Shown here: piece after piece, positions 42,938 to 55,234 of the stretch | How the letters are laid out: each line of letters opens with the position of its first letter | Position numbering within the stretch: position 1 is the stretch's first letter | Source of the DNA: Roridomyces roridus | Lineage: Eukaryota; Basidiomycota; Agaricomycetes; Agaricales; Mycenaceae | Reading direction: 5' to 3' | Assembly: GCA_029378245.1 (NCBI GenBank) | Contig: JARKIF010000004.1 | Coordinates: 2,108,001-2,172,000, forward strand | Length of the DNA stretch: 64,000 nt | Made by a program: the position numbers and the translations under genes | Notes under the pieces: model-generated | Seen by the model: only the letters and a program-made list of their open reading frames with translations | Told to the model about the DNA's origin: nothing | Database searches by the model: none

Positions 42938-43433
42938 GGGAGGCTGAAAAGGGAGACGCAGGGGAGGTTACGAACGACGTCGCTGGGAGGTATCCGTTCA
43001 TATACGAGTCTATATTTGAACCGAAATTCATCTGGAATTAGCGGATAGACCTTCCATGGGAACGAAGACATACGTCTCGGCGCCGGACGAAGGCCCTGTT
43101 TTAAGTTATATGCAGGGTTTAAATGGACTGTGATATGAAGAGAACCGCCATCCTTGAGTCTTGACAAAATCAGCCTCGTCCCGCTCACACTCACACTCAC
43201 CATCCAAAAAGTAATTAGATTCCTACATCTACGTACAATACTACAGGTACATTTTCTTGGTTAGACCAGGATAGCAGATACAAGTACTAGTGAGTTAGTA
43301 GTGCGCAGCTCCATACAGTGACACCAAAGCAAAAAGCAAATAAAACCGAAATCGAAAGCGAAAGCGAAAAAACCAAAACGAAGTGGAATGATAATACAAC
43401 CGAAAGCGAGGGCGAGGGTCAAGGTAGAGGTCG
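42938..43433. other. Intergenic between the small secreted protein and the MFS gene
   Basis: A minus-strand frame 42931-43203 is open but has no support. The part 43330-43425 is a purine-rich simple sequence (AAAGCGAAAGCGAAAAAACC). No gene seen. Confidence 0.4.
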
Positions 43434-45822
43434 TCAACTTGGCGGTTGAAGCGCAACCGTACTCGTCGACGCATCCGCCATATTAGTACCGGCCTTCACC
43501 ATCCCCCGCAAATCCGGCGAGGGGAACCCCATCTTGATCTCTGGCGCTTCCGGGTCGTGGTCCTGCGTGACGGGAACGGTGACAGCCGAGACGGCCTCCA
43601 CGCGCTCGAACCGCTGTGAGAGACGGAACGTGTTTTTCCGTTCGGCGGGTAGGGCAGGTGGGGCCATTGAGTATCGTGCCTGCATAAGTAGCAAGAGTTG
43701 AGTCGAGTCCCGTCGAATGCAACCAGGTGGATCCCACGTACCCGAAGCTCGGAACCTCTCCACTGCAGGAGTGGCACAATCAGGATGAAAAGGCCCGCCA
43801 CGAGTCTGCCCGCAAATCAGCTCTCCTCCCGGCGAAAATCAAAAGACGTGAATACTCACGCAGCCTCTACACCAAAAACAATCATGGCGCCACTGGCAGA
43901 AACCCAATTCGGCAAAAAGAAAATTACCGCAAAACCGAATATCGTCCGGAAAAAATTGAACAAGGCGCTGACTTCTCCCTCGTGGGCGGGGAAGCAGTCT
44001 TTCAGGTACGCGTCTGTCGCAATCAAATTAGGATCAGGAGGAGCTTGAAGGAGCGAACAAAAGGCGTACATATTGCGGTGGTGTTGAGCATGATACCGAG
44101 TTGGCCGATCCCCCAACCCAAGATGACAGCAGTAACGTTGGTAGATTGGAATCCATGCCCAAGGACAAGGAAGCCGGTGATGTACAGCGGTAGCGAGACG
44201 TAGCACATCCTGAGATATTTACTGTTGAAAAGAGAAGACAAGTAAAGAGAAAGAAACACGCACCAAAGCCGCATCTCCGCCTCAAACACACCCTTATTCC
44301 TTCGAATCCCGAATCTCGCGATAAAGTCGTTCCCATATCGGCCCATCACCTCACCAACGAGGACTGCCACAATCGGAGTGGCATACATGGCGGCAATCTG
44401 CGTCTGGTTGAAACCAAACCCGGCGGGTGGTGGTGTGCCGAGGAATATCGCATTCGTAATGGTGATACCAATGCTCAATCCAAACTCAATGCCCTAATAA
44501 TGCCCGTTAATTCAGACAGGTTGACAATGGGCGACGGGCGACGCACGCCAAATATCATGATCAACAGCGCGTGTGGACGCCACACGACACGCAGCGGCGA
44601 CAGGGCACATTCGTACCAACTCGGTCGGTATCGCGCCATCTTGAAACCGGTGAGCCCGAATAGTGTCTCCACGCGATATCGCAGTCCGACTGTAGGTCGT
44701 GGGGGAATGGGTCGAATCGTGCGAGGGTACAGCCTAGAGCGGAATTCACATCGTGTGAGAGAGGAATGGAAATAAAAACGACGCACGTCTCCTCCCCCCA
44801 AAAAACGATCATGATGAGCACAATGAGTGAGTATATTGCGCCGACGGCGTACGCCCATCTATAGCTGAATTCACATGGTCAGTTGAATTCGGGCGGGGAT
44901 TGAGCGGCGCATACTCACTCGGCGTGGGCTACAAGAAATCCGAGAAAGAAAGGAGAGAGGAAGGGCGACATTATAAAGCCCATGGTCCACAGATTAAGCT
45001 GGGTCCATCAGCATGCGGAATCTCTCTTGGGGACCGAGGCGCACCTTGCGAGTTTGAAGATGGAAAGGATAAAGATCGGTTACAGTGTAGAGTCCCGTTA
45101 TTTGAGGAGCCGTACTGAAAAACGCGGCGATACAGCGGGTGGCGGCGAATGTGTTGAGGTTGGGTGCGACGATGCAGCCGACGAGAAAGGCGAATGCGAG
45201 TAGTTGGGACCAGAATAAGACAGGTAGACGTCCCCACCGACGGACGACAACCACAGCAGGCGAATCCACCCCACCCAAGAGGAAAACCGCCCAGCTGGCG
45301 GGGATGTGAGAATGTACGTGAGCTGCCGGACATGAAACGCACTTGGAGGAGACCTGGTTTATCTCGTTTCCCGTGGTATTGTAGCGGGCGGCAAGCGCGA
45401 AGATGCTAGCTACCCCAATCGATCCAATAAAATCGGGGACAATGCTGGCGAGGGTGATGATGAGGAGTTGGAGAGACTTCCGTCTGGCGGACCACTGCCA
45501 ACAATAGTTTGAGCAGCGCCGGGGGAAGGCAGTGGGTTTGACGTACATTTTGTGGGTCCTCGGGATCGGAGGTTGGCTGTGGCCAGAGAATGCTCGTACC
45601 GTCCTCGGAGAGCTTCAAGCGCGCCGCGACCTCTTCCCCGAATTCAATCCGCGCTTCCCTGATCGAGAGTCGGACGATGGACACGCGTACATGGGGAGAG
45701 AAGACGCACCTCGGGTCTACGATAAGACGACCTGCGTTGCGCTCGTAGTAGCTGAGCAGGTCATCATCGGTCAACGCCCACTTGGGCCTGTTGAAGATGT
45801 CGCTCGAGCGAGACCCCAGCAT
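43434..45822 (-). CDS. MFS transporter, HOL1/DHA1-like
   Basis: Twelve exons (45822-45710, 45658-45547, 45494-45343, 45294-45045, 44998-44919, 44864-44787, 44733-44547, 44493-44264, 44221-44070, 44013-43860, 43805-43742, 43679-43434) give 605 residues, with every phase consistent. The N-terminal part has WPQPTSDPEDPQNWSARRKS before helix 1, a layout typical of the fungal HOL1-like branch of the DHA1 drug/proton antiporter family. RRWGRLPVLFWSQLLAFAFL matches the loop 2-3 signature, and CIAAFFSTAPQITGLYTVTD matches helix 4. A second six-helix block follows a long loop and contains MGRYGNDFIARFGIRRN. The tail is cytosolic and Ser/Thr-rich. Substrate cannot be read; relatives move cations, polyamines or drugs at the plasma membrane. 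No pathway gene is adjacent. Confidence 0.85.
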
Positions 45823-46659
45823 GGAGCTCGAAGGAAAGGCGGGGAAGGAGGGGAAAAGGCTGGAAAAGGATGACTGTGAAGGGAAAGAGTGTTAACCGAC
45901 TTGATGAGCATCGGGGCCCGTCAGAATTTTAGCTCCTTGGCCACGTACTATTGTAGCCGAAAAAGGCTTGGACGCGTGATTAGCAGGTAGCAGAACCTCC
46001 GAGCACAGACTGTGCGAGTCGATGCTCCGGCCATCTCTAAGCGGACGAAGCCATTGGTTGAGGGGTGGGAGAGAGAGAGAACACGGAAGCCGGGTAAAAG
46101 CAGCGATTTCCTTTTATGGGAACTCTTTCTCAGCCGTCAGCTTGATTTCCGTGTGTTTCAAGGGGTTCCGCTCGTTGGCTGCTGCGGTTTAGCTGCGGTT
46201 TAAAATTTTGCGCCATCGCCAGGACGAAAGCAATCGTTCAATGGTCGGGTAACACTGCTGTGAGGCATCCATCTTGTTGGTCTCCACGCAGTTCCCGCCC
46301 AACTAACCAGTCACAACTCGAGTATTTGACGGGCGAGTCGACGTCGTCAATGCAACCCCGGGCAGGTCACCGATTCAATTCTTCTCCGCTTCGTTTCCAG
46401 GCACGGCCCTCCGAGGTCCGAGTCTGTGAAGTTTCTCATGAGGGGCAAGCCGAAATTGTATTCTGGTTCAATTTCGTAAGTCTAGCATCCGGCTGATCTA
46501 TCGGTAGCGCATCCTCAGTCGCACACCCGTGGGGTAAGAGGGTTCTAGCCCACAAGTTTCAATTTCGAAGGAGAGCTTGAATTCGAAGCTTGACAGAGCT
46601 CGAGAGAACGCCATCCTTCGTTGAATGAGCAAATTTTCGTGGGGAAGAAGCGCGCCGCC
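45823..46659. other. Intergenic, no gene seen
   Basis: This contains the promoter side of the MFS gene and diverged repeat sequence. A short frame at 46260-46496 is not supported by composition or splice signals. Confidence 0.4.
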
Positions 46660-47139
46660 GCGCCTAGGTAGTCCGATGTCGAAGTCGGCCCAGACCCTCG
46701 GGGCTCGCGCCAGGGTTCATTTCAGTGCGTCGAATTGTCAGGGGGAAATGATGGGTGACCTGGATGTCCATGGCTTAGCCCTGGGTCGAACAGGTGTGCA
46801 TTGGTTGGAAATTTTCGAATTCATTAGTTAGTGTCTCCCTCCCGAGTGTCTCCCCGCTTTCAACGTGTATTGACTGTTTCTGCGAAGCCTATAATAAACT
46901 TGGACGAGCTTGGTTCAAAGATAGAGCCATATTTTCCTGTAGGTTCCGTTTTGATTGCCCCAATACTATCCGATGTCAAAGCTGGGATTCCTGAGCTCAG
47001 ATTCTCCGTGTGTACTTGGGCTGGCGGTGCGTCGAATTGTGCTGTCAGAGGAGTTGAAAAGAAGAAGAAAAAACACGGGGCCAGTTCGTCTATGGGTCAG
47101 CCCTCAGGCCTGAGTCGATCAGGCGTAAAGCTTTATGGA

Positions 47140-47628
47140 TAGGGTGTGGTTTTTAATTCCTGGAGCATTAAAAACTGGTTTACAAACCTGGTTTGCAAAC
47201 CGGGCTGTTTATAAACCGGTTAATAAACCAGGCCTCAAAAGGCCTAAAAAAGGCCCCAGAGAGGAATTTTTCGCCCCCACCCCCTCCTACCCCCTCCTGC
47301 ATTTCCCTGTGTACATTCAAACCTTATCCTGTATGCAATCAACCCTCGGTGGGCACTGTGCGCATCAACGAGCACATCAGACGGTGATCAGGCCTGGATC
47401 AAACCTCGTTTGACCCACAATATGATGCACACATAAGGTTGGTGGCAATGTTCATCCAATTTCATCATTTACTTGGTCTGAATGGACTGCGAAAAGATGC
47501 ACTTCGCGCCGACTGTATTATGTAATTGCATTTATAAACCGGCCTTTTCCTCCGAACATTTATAAACCACGTTTATAAACACCTGTTAATAAACCGGTTA
47601 ATAAACCAGAGTTAAAAACCACACCCTA
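47140..47628. mobile_element. hAT-like MITE, 489 bp, 8-bp target duplication TTTATGGA
   Basis: Ends TAGGGTGTGGTTTTTAA and TTAAAAACCACACCCTA are perfect inverted copies, flanked by TTTATGGA at 47132-47139 and 47629-47636. The subterminal parts carry many TTTATAAACC / GGTTTATTAACC-like blocks, probable transposase-binding repeats. No coding capacity. The family differs from the elements at 29137 and 36216. Confidence 0.9.
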
Positions 47629-48129
47629 TTTATGGATACATTCGAACTTGTGGCTTGCGAGGGTGGTTCGGCTGTTGGACTCGCTTTAGACCAAACCCAA
47701 TTCACCGAAGTCAAATGATTAATAAGACCGAAAAATCTGAGAATTTCGGACCTCTTATGGACCTTTCAAGGCATTTCTCCTACAGCAATGCCAGAGAATA
47801 AATGATTGCTTGAACCGGGTGTACAACTCAGGGGTCTGGGATCATTGTTACCGATCACGTTGTACGCTCCAAACAACGGCGACTTGACTCTTACTTAACA
47901 GCAGCGCCATTTGAGCGCCATCCATTTTTCACAAATCACCGTCAGGCGACTCGCGAGAGTCACGTTCAGGTGGGAAGCGGGAAGTAATCAGAGTCCTGTG
48001 CATTCAAAAATAAGCTGCTGGCTTCTCCATCTTGGAACCGTCTACAAGTACGTGATCGATTCAGCTGTTGTAGAGAGTGCGACCCGGTGCCTTCACTTCG
48101 ATGATCGTGGTTGAGGTATCATGTCTTTG

Positions 48130-48654
48130 TAAGCCTCTCTGTGCAGCACTTTATCTTTTTGTCTTATGCGATCGACCAGTCATCCTTTCTGTGCTCTTCC
48201 TTGCGACAGGAGCAGACGGTGCTCCACTGGCCAATGGCTTCCGCCGTCGAAAGAACTGTACACTAGCGGCTTTTGCTTTTCATACCTTGTGCGGGGAGCT
48301 TTTTGCCACGATGGCCTTTTCCTTCCTCAACTGCATAATTCGTGCGCCTTACCAATGTGTTTCAATCTCCTGCCTAACATCCATCCAGTTGCGGTGTACA
48401 GCATCTTCATTTTCTCGCGCACTATCGTCTTGGCGAAGCAGCACGGAAATGGTGTTTGGAAACTGCCTGTTGCTGAGGCTCCGTTCTTCTTGTCACCAGA
48501 CGAGCCGGACGTAGACAACCCTGCTGCGCAGATGAAGACGGCCCCGTCCTCTGCTCCGGCCACAGTCAATGCTGCAGGCTACGCCGGCGGTGGAGGGGAA
48601 ACAGGCCCCGCTTCGAATTCTGTTGGGGGTACCGGTGGTACGGTCCCTGTTTGA
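48130..48654 (+). pseudogene. C-terminal remnant of a MARVEL-like four-helix membrane protein
   Basis: Frames 48130-48341 and 48389-48654 join across a GTGCGC...TCCAG intron to read PVILSVLFLATG, NGFRRRKNCTLAAFAFHTLC, FATMAFSFLNCIILAVYSIF and a tail WKLPVAEAPFFLSPDEPD. Helix pattern and the HGNGVW-to-FF segment resemble fungal MARVEL-domain proteins. No start codon or first helices were found upstream, where repeat family F4 begins. It appears 5'-truncated, though a distant first exon cannot be excluded. Confidence 0.45.
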
Positions 48655-49817
48655 ATGTTTCCCACAAAGTCTTCTACATGAGATTTGGCTGTACCCATTT
48701 TGACGCATTATTGGATGATTTTCTCTTGAGAAGCGCGGGCTGCGAAATTGCAGGGGAAGAACCATTCCCTCCGATGCGATCCCAACTGAGTCGGGCGCAT
48801 TCAGTCCATATGAAACGCGGGTTCTCCACTCCGAGTTACCTTTTGACGGAGGCATCAAATACATACGTGTGGGGCCGCCGTCTGGGCTCATGGACCTTGT
48901 AGTGTCTATTTGACGCGTACCACACTATCCGATGTCAAAGTTGGTATGGCTCAGGCTCTCAAGGTGCACGTGAGCCGGTGGTACGTTGAATTGTGCCGCC
49001 GGAAGGGAGAAAACTCGGGCTCCAATCCATGTCTCAGCCCTGAGTCCAACAGACGCAGAATTTACTGGTTGGAATTGGGTTGGAAAATTCATTTAGTGGG
49101 TTTCGAAACCCAGGTGTCTCCTGGCTTTCAACGTTTATTGACTTCTGCCCCGAACCATGTATGAAACCAACTTCCCTCAAAGTAGAGCAATAGTTTCCAA
49201 GGGGACCTTGGAAGCTTCACAGGGCCCGGGCTCGAAAGAATGCGGGAGCGTCATCATGATTCTTGTTGAAATTTTATCGCAGTTTCCGTTTCAATCGTCA
49301 CCCGGGCCACGATGGCAAAGTTAGGATCCAGCTAAAGCTCCTGGATCTCACTTGAGCCAGCGATGCGTCGAAATATTGTGGTGTGGGACGACCAAAAAAA
49401 AGGATCGCAAATCGAGTCCGACTACGTCTCGACATGGCGCACGCCCGAGTCGAACAGGCGCAGAGCTTGATCGTAGCGACCTGGAGTTGTCCGGAACTTG
49501 GACCTTGCCAGGCGTCGAGTGCAACGAGTCAATTGAAGTAACTCGGCTGTGAGAGATTCAACTCGAGAGTCCCACGATCTCGATCCAGTGGGACCAGCAA
49601 TGCGAGAGACTTGCAAATCAAACTAGTTGAACCAGACTCGAGAATCCTGGTGCAAGTACTTGAGTCCCGAGAATCCCTGGGAACCTCAGTGCCCGGGACT
49701 TAGTTGAAATCATTTGTTCGTTGAAAGATTTGCCCCTATGTATTGCTCCGATCATTTGACCTCGGCCATCAGTCACGTCCACGTGTGCGTGACTCCCCGT
49801 TCTTTCTCTTCTCCTCA

Positions 49818-52800
49818 ATGAGCATCAAAGCCATCGACAAGACCTCAATCCACCGAATCACCTCTGGCCAAGTCGTCATCGACCTCCAAACAGCCGTCAA
49901 AGAGCTCGTCGAAAACAGTCTCGACGCCGGTGCCACCGCCATCGAGGTCCGCTTCAAGCAGTATGGCCTCACCTCTGTCGAGGTCATCGACAACGGCAGC
50001 GGTATCCCCGAGGACAACTACGACGGGCTGGCGCTCAAGCACCACACCTCCAAGCTTGCCAAGTTTGAGGACTTGACGACCGTGACGACCTTTGGCTTTC
50101 GAGGGGAGGCGTTGTCGTCGTTGTGTGCATTGTGCGAGGGGGTGACGGTGGTGACGGCTACGCAGCCTCCGATGGGTGTGAGTCTCGAGATGCAGTCGAG
50201 TGGGAAGGTGGGCAAGAGGGGCAAGGTTGCCCGACAGGTGTGTGCCGTCCTTTTTCAGTTTTCATGATGCCATAATGCCACCTAGCGCGGGACGACTATC
50301 ACTCTGACGAACCTCTTTACACCGCTCCCTGTCCGTCGGAAAGAGTTTGAGCGGAACGCAAAGCGCGAATTCGGCAAGGCGCTGACGCTGTTGAACGCGT
50401 ACGCCCTAGGTCCTTGTTCCAGTGCGAGTGGGGTACGGCTCACGGTGAGCAACCAACCTGATAAAGGGTGCGTGTCTGTCGTTTTTCTGCTGGCTTCAAC
50501 TCGAACCCCACGCAGCCAAAAATCCGTACAAATCCGCACCTCCGGCACCCCGTCCCTGCGCGCCAACGTATCCGCGCTCTGGGGTCCCAAAGCACTCGAC
50601 AACGTCGTCGACCTCAATCTCGACTTTTCGTTCGAGCGGGAGAAATTGGCTGTCCGAAGGTCCGTTCCTCCTCTCCCCTGTGTTCTTTTTTTGACTACGA
50701 CTTGAAGGACATCGGACTCTGGCTCCAACCAACCCATCCGAGCCACCATTCGTGGCCTCGTCTCCAAATTCGCTGTCGGCTCCGGACGCACAGGCACAGA
50801 CCGTCAATTCTTCTACGTCAACAGCAGGCCGTGTAATCTTTCCAAGGTATGTATAGCATTACGCCTTCTACTTGGGCTGGACAACTAACAACGCCGATGC
50901 AGATTCAAAAGTCTTTCAACGAAGTCTACCGCTCGTTCAACGCGACACAGTCGCCTTTCATCGTAGCTGACCTCATCTTACCTACTGGTGCGTTTTCACT
51001 CCTCCCTCCCATCCGTAAGGCTGAAGAGCGGACACAGATTCATGCGACATCAACGTCTCACCTGACAAACGCTCAATTTTGATGCACCATGAAGGGAATT
51101 TGGTCTCTTCGTTGAAAGTCAGTTGATCTTCCATCTTTCTTTCAAGTTTGTTGATTATATTAGACTGCGTTGGAGAGCGCGTTTGCGCCGGGCAGAGCGA
51201 CGTACGACGTCGAGGGGGCGAATACACCGGGGGCGCAGAAACAGAGTAAGCTCGTACTGCCGGAGGCGACGATGCGCAAGGGGAAGAGTGCGAGTCGGAA
51301 TGGGGGTGACGAGGATGAGGATGAGCTTAGGGATGAGAATTCGGACGAGCATGGGGATGGAGATGGAGATGCTGAGACCTCCCCGCCTCCTGCAGCCCGC
51401 AAGCCGAAAACGCTGACGCAGAGCTCGATTCTTGCGTTTTCTGCGTCGACACGGGCGAGCAAGATTAGAGGAGAGGGAGATGGCGAGGGAGTTGGCGTCG
51501 AGATGTCTGCGTCTTCCGCTCAGACCAAGACCAATACCCACAAAACGACGGCGACAACGCTGACGCAACAAACGACGACGACACTGCTCGGTTCATTCTC
51601 GCATTCGCGGAAGGATATGGGCCGTTCCAGGCAAGATCTTGACGACGCCGGAGAAGAAGGAGAAGAAGCGGATGGCAACAGTGGCGTGGGTGGCGTCGGC
51701 GGCGGGGAGGAAGACGTCGAGATGTCCCCGCCTCTTCCGCCTCCCGCACCCGTCAAGCCTACGTCAAAGTCAAAATCGAATTTGCCGACGGTAGAGATGG
51801 CGCCGCCTGTCCAGCCAGCCCACCCCCGAGACGGACCGAGTCCGTTCCTGAAGCCGATTGGGTTCGTTGGTGATTCCGGTGGAATTGTATCTATTTCCGA
51901 TCCCCCTGTGCTGGGAGGTTCTGGTCCGGACGACGAGGAAGAGGAGGGAGAGCCCCCGATGCCGATGGAAGACGTTGTCGTTTGTTTGGATGATTCGAGG
52001 AAGAGTTGGCTGGCTCCCAATCCTGACGAGGGGGACGCCGAGGAGGCGCCCGTTCGGAGGAAACGGCGCTCGGAGGTTGGGTTGACGGTGGAAGGGGATG
52101 AGGAGGACCAGGAGCGGGGGGAGAGCGAGGATCCAGATGCGAGGATGAGGAAGAAGCAGAAGCGCCGATCTGAATCCAAACCGCCACTCGAAGTTGAAGT
52201 TGAGGTCGACGCAGGCAAGGGTAAAGGTAAAGGGAAAGGGAAAGCTGAAACAGCGCGCGCGAACCTGCGGGCGAAGTTGGTTGGGTTTTCGAGCGGCGGG
52301 AGCCAGAGACCTGCGGCTGTTCAGGATCAGGATCCAGATGAAGAGCGGGATGAGTTGGAGGAGGAGGATGAGCTGGAGGAGTCTTTTCTAACTTCGACTG
52401 CGGAGGAAGGTACGTCGCCCAACACGAACTTTCAACTGCAACTGATTAACGTCCATGAAGGGAATACACAGATGGTCGTCGACCCCCCACAAGACGACGA
52501 CGCCGAGATCATGGTCATCGACCAACCCTCCTCCTCCCCACAAAAAATCATCGACCTCACAGATCTAGACGACGACATATTCGATCGCGACTTTGACACC
52601 TCAGAGCTCTCCCTCGTCACCACAGCCGCCTCCGCACCACCGCCTCTGGACGCCAACGACGAAGCAGTGTCGAGGCCCGAGGTTCTTCGGACGGGTTCTT
52701 CGGACGGGGACAGGGATGTTTCGTTGAGGATGGATGTGGATAAGATAGCTGGGTCTTGGGAGCGGTTTGCCTCTTGTCGGGATTTGGCGGCGGCGTCCAA

Positions 52801-53695
52801 GGACAAGGGGAAGGTTTCTCGTGGAGCGGGTATCGATGAGGATGAGGATGAGCAGGCGGCGATTGAAGCGCTTGCCAGGACGATTTCCAAGGCGGATTTT
52901 GGTGGGATGGATATCGTGGGGCAGTTTAACCTGGGGTTCATCATCGTCAGGCGGAGGGACGACGACTCGATGGACGATTTGTTCATCGTCGACCAGCATG
53001 CGGCGGATGAAAAGTATAATTTCGAGACGTTGCAGCAGACGACGAGGATCAGGTCGCAGAGGCTTTTCAGGTTGGCTTTTCCCTTCACTCTTCCTCGTTC
53101 TTATGTGCTGAGGATTATTTATAGACCTCAACCTTTGGAGCTTACCGCCGGCGACGAACTCTTGGCTCTCGAAAATCTAGACCTTCTCAGACAGAACGGG
53201 TTCGAAGTCAGCGCTACCACCGCCGACGACGACGAAGGTGGCAGCAGTCACCTGTCGTTGACGGCGCAACCAATCAGCAAGAGTACTGTTTTTGATATGA
53301 AAGGTTCTCAGGTGTTCTCACACTGCGGTCTCGTGGTCGACTGACTATCACCCAGATCTGGAAGAGCTTATCCACCTCATGCACGACCGGCCGGCGGGGG
53401 AGATGGTGCGTTGTTCAAAGGCGCGGGCGATGTTTGCGTCGAGGGCGTGTAGGAAGAGTGTAATGGTGGGGATGCCGTTGAACAGGTCACAGATGACTGC
53501 GGTGGGTGGTTTTCTTTTCGTTCGTCCTTTGGAGCTGGGTCTGAGGGAGGTTTCTCGTAGGTTGTGCGGCACATGGGCACGATGGACCAGCCGTGGAATT
53601 GTCCCCATGGTCGGCCCACGATGCGTCATCTTTCCGATCTAACAACAGCCTTTGTGGCGCCCGAACGGGCCGTTGACTGGGGGAAATTTGCCTAG
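49818..53695 (+). CDS. PMS1: DNA mismatch repair protein PMS1 (MutL family, PMS2-type endonuclease)
   Basis: Nine exons (49818-50237, 50286-50467, 50516-50659, 50708-50846, 50903-50987, 51038-51117, 51164-53303, 53356-53501, 53561-53695) give 1156 residues. The N-terminal GHKL ATPase shows [11 protein letters not shown] (motif I), DNGSGI (motif II) and [10 protein letters not shown] (motif III). A very long acidic and Ser/Lys-rich linker of about 600 residues follows. The C-terminal domain has the endonuclease metal motif [12 protein letters not shown], then ACRKSVMVG and [11 protein letters not shown], all expected for Pms1/PMS2. With Mlh1 it forms MutL-alpha, which nicks the error-containing strand during mismatch repair in the nucleus. 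The linker makes it longer than yeast Pms1 (about 870 residues). The start [19 protein letters not shown] fits the family. Confidence 0.93.
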
Positions 53696-53788
53696 TCGAG
53701 TAAGTCGTGAAGCGCTGATGGCTGGCCGCTGATCTAGAGTGTATTTGTGTACTTCTTTATCGCACAATCTCCTTTGATTCCGACGACC

Positions 53789-54947
53789 ATGTCGATCCAC
53801 ACCGTAAAACGTTCGCAATGCCACCTGGCTTGGGACAACAGCATTCCGCCGATCCTGCGCGTCAAGTCCGGGGAGACGATCAACTTTGACTGCCTCGACG
53901 CTTCGAATGGGCAGATTACACCGGATAGCGACCACTCCGCGATTTCACAGCTGGTGTTTTCTCAGCTGGATCAGGTGAATGGGCCGATCTACGTCGAGGG
54001 CGCGCAACCTGGGGATACGCTTCAAGTGGACGTCGTCAGGGTTAGGACGGCGGAGTGGGGGTGGACGGCGTGTATTCCGGGCTTTGGGCTGCTGACGGAC
54101 GAGTTTCCCGAGGCTGCGCTCAAGATTTGGAGGCTGGAGGGAGGGGAGGCGTATTTCGATGAGGTGACTAAGAAGGGGAGGATTCCGATTAGGCCGTTCA
54201 TGGGGGAAATGGGGGTCGCGCGAGGGGAAAAGGGGTCGTTTTCTACTATACCCCCATGGAACACCGGAGGCAACATTGATACGAGGCATGTCGGGGAGGG
54301 TGCGACTTTGTTTCTGCCGGTGGAGGTCGAAGGAGCGTTGTTTTCCATTGGAGTGAGTGCACTAAATCGAATTTCGTGGAGCGAAGCTGACAGTTGTTCA
54401 CAGGATGGCCATGCTGCACAAGGAGACGGAGGTGAGTGCTGCGTATATATACCCATGATGTGCTGAATCGACTTGCAGAAGTCTGCGGTAAGCGGATCTG
54501 ACACGAACAAGTTTGATCTGGAAATAACGCGTTACGCTATGCAGGGACCGCCATCGAGACGCCAATGAAAGTCACCGTCCGGCTCACCGTTCGCAAAGAC
54601 AAGCCGTATACCAAGACTCCGCATTTCGTGACCCCAAAAAAGTCGGAGGGGGAGGAGAGTTACTACTGCACGACGGGTGTTGATGCGGACATGCGTGAAG
54701 CGACGCGGGGGGCCGTGCGTAACATGATCGACTTTATTTGTGCCGAGTACCCCGAATTTTCGAGGGTGGACGCGTATATGCTATGTAGCGTTGCAGCCGA
54801 TTTGCGGCTGCATGAAGTGGTGCGCCTTCTGTCTGTCCGTCTGTCTCGTTGTGACGTGCATCCTAGGTCGATATGCCGAATTATGTGGTTGGGATGATGA
54901 TGCCACGTTCGGTTTTGAATAGTCTGGGGTCCGATTCACGTCTTTAA
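53789..54947 (+). CDS. Formamidase/acetamidase (FmdA_AmdA family) with a 9-base microexon
   Basis: Exons 53789-54352, 54404-54431, 54479-54487, 54545-54819 and 54867-54947 give 318 residues. Conserved parts are FDCLDASNGQITPDSD, NTGGNIDTRHVGEGATL and DGHAAQGDGEVCGTAIETP, the metal-binding and active-site blocks of the family. The third exon is only nine bases (AAGTCTGCG); without it DGEVCGTAIE cannot be formed, so it is well supported. Family members hydrolyse formamide or short amides to ammonia and the acid in the cytosol, supplying nitrogen. The length is shorter than bacterial FmdA (about 400) and near that of fungal acetamidase-like members. It starts 93 bases after the stop of PMS1 on the same strand, leaving little room for a separate promoter. 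Confidence 0.9.
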
Positions 54948-55234
54948 TTGTCGGATGCACAAGTATATTAGCCCCTGTCGAACCCCTTCCGAATTCCGCT
55001 TGGCATCCGACAAGATTACCCGCGTCTACCCGCGCGCTTGAGTTGCTACGTGAAAAAAAAAATCTTCTGAGCTCGAGAATTTGCCAACCAGGTTGTGCTT
55101 GGCTTCCCGACAAAATAGGTTCCGTGGACTTTGTCTGGATGTCATGATGGAGCCAATGACTATGCGATCATATAAGGATCATTTGGCATTTGACAGCTGC
55201 TCACCGCTCTTCCCACCTATCGTTCTCCTCTGCC

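Larger units (their letters stand above)
46660..49480. repeat. Repeat family F4 with T-arm-like motif
   Basis: Blocks recur in order: TATCCGATGTCAAAG (46966, 48926), GGTGCGTCGAATTGT or a near match (46725, 47027, 48981), a hairpin-like CCTGAGTCGATCAGG type (46778, 47105, 49043, 49447), and CTTTCAACGTTTATTGACT or a near match (46857, 49124). The unit is about 250-300 bases. The family is unrelated to F1-F3 except for the TCGANTC hairpin. A MITE (47140-47628) and a MARVEL-like remnant (48.1-48.65 kb) lie between units. Confidence 0.6.
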
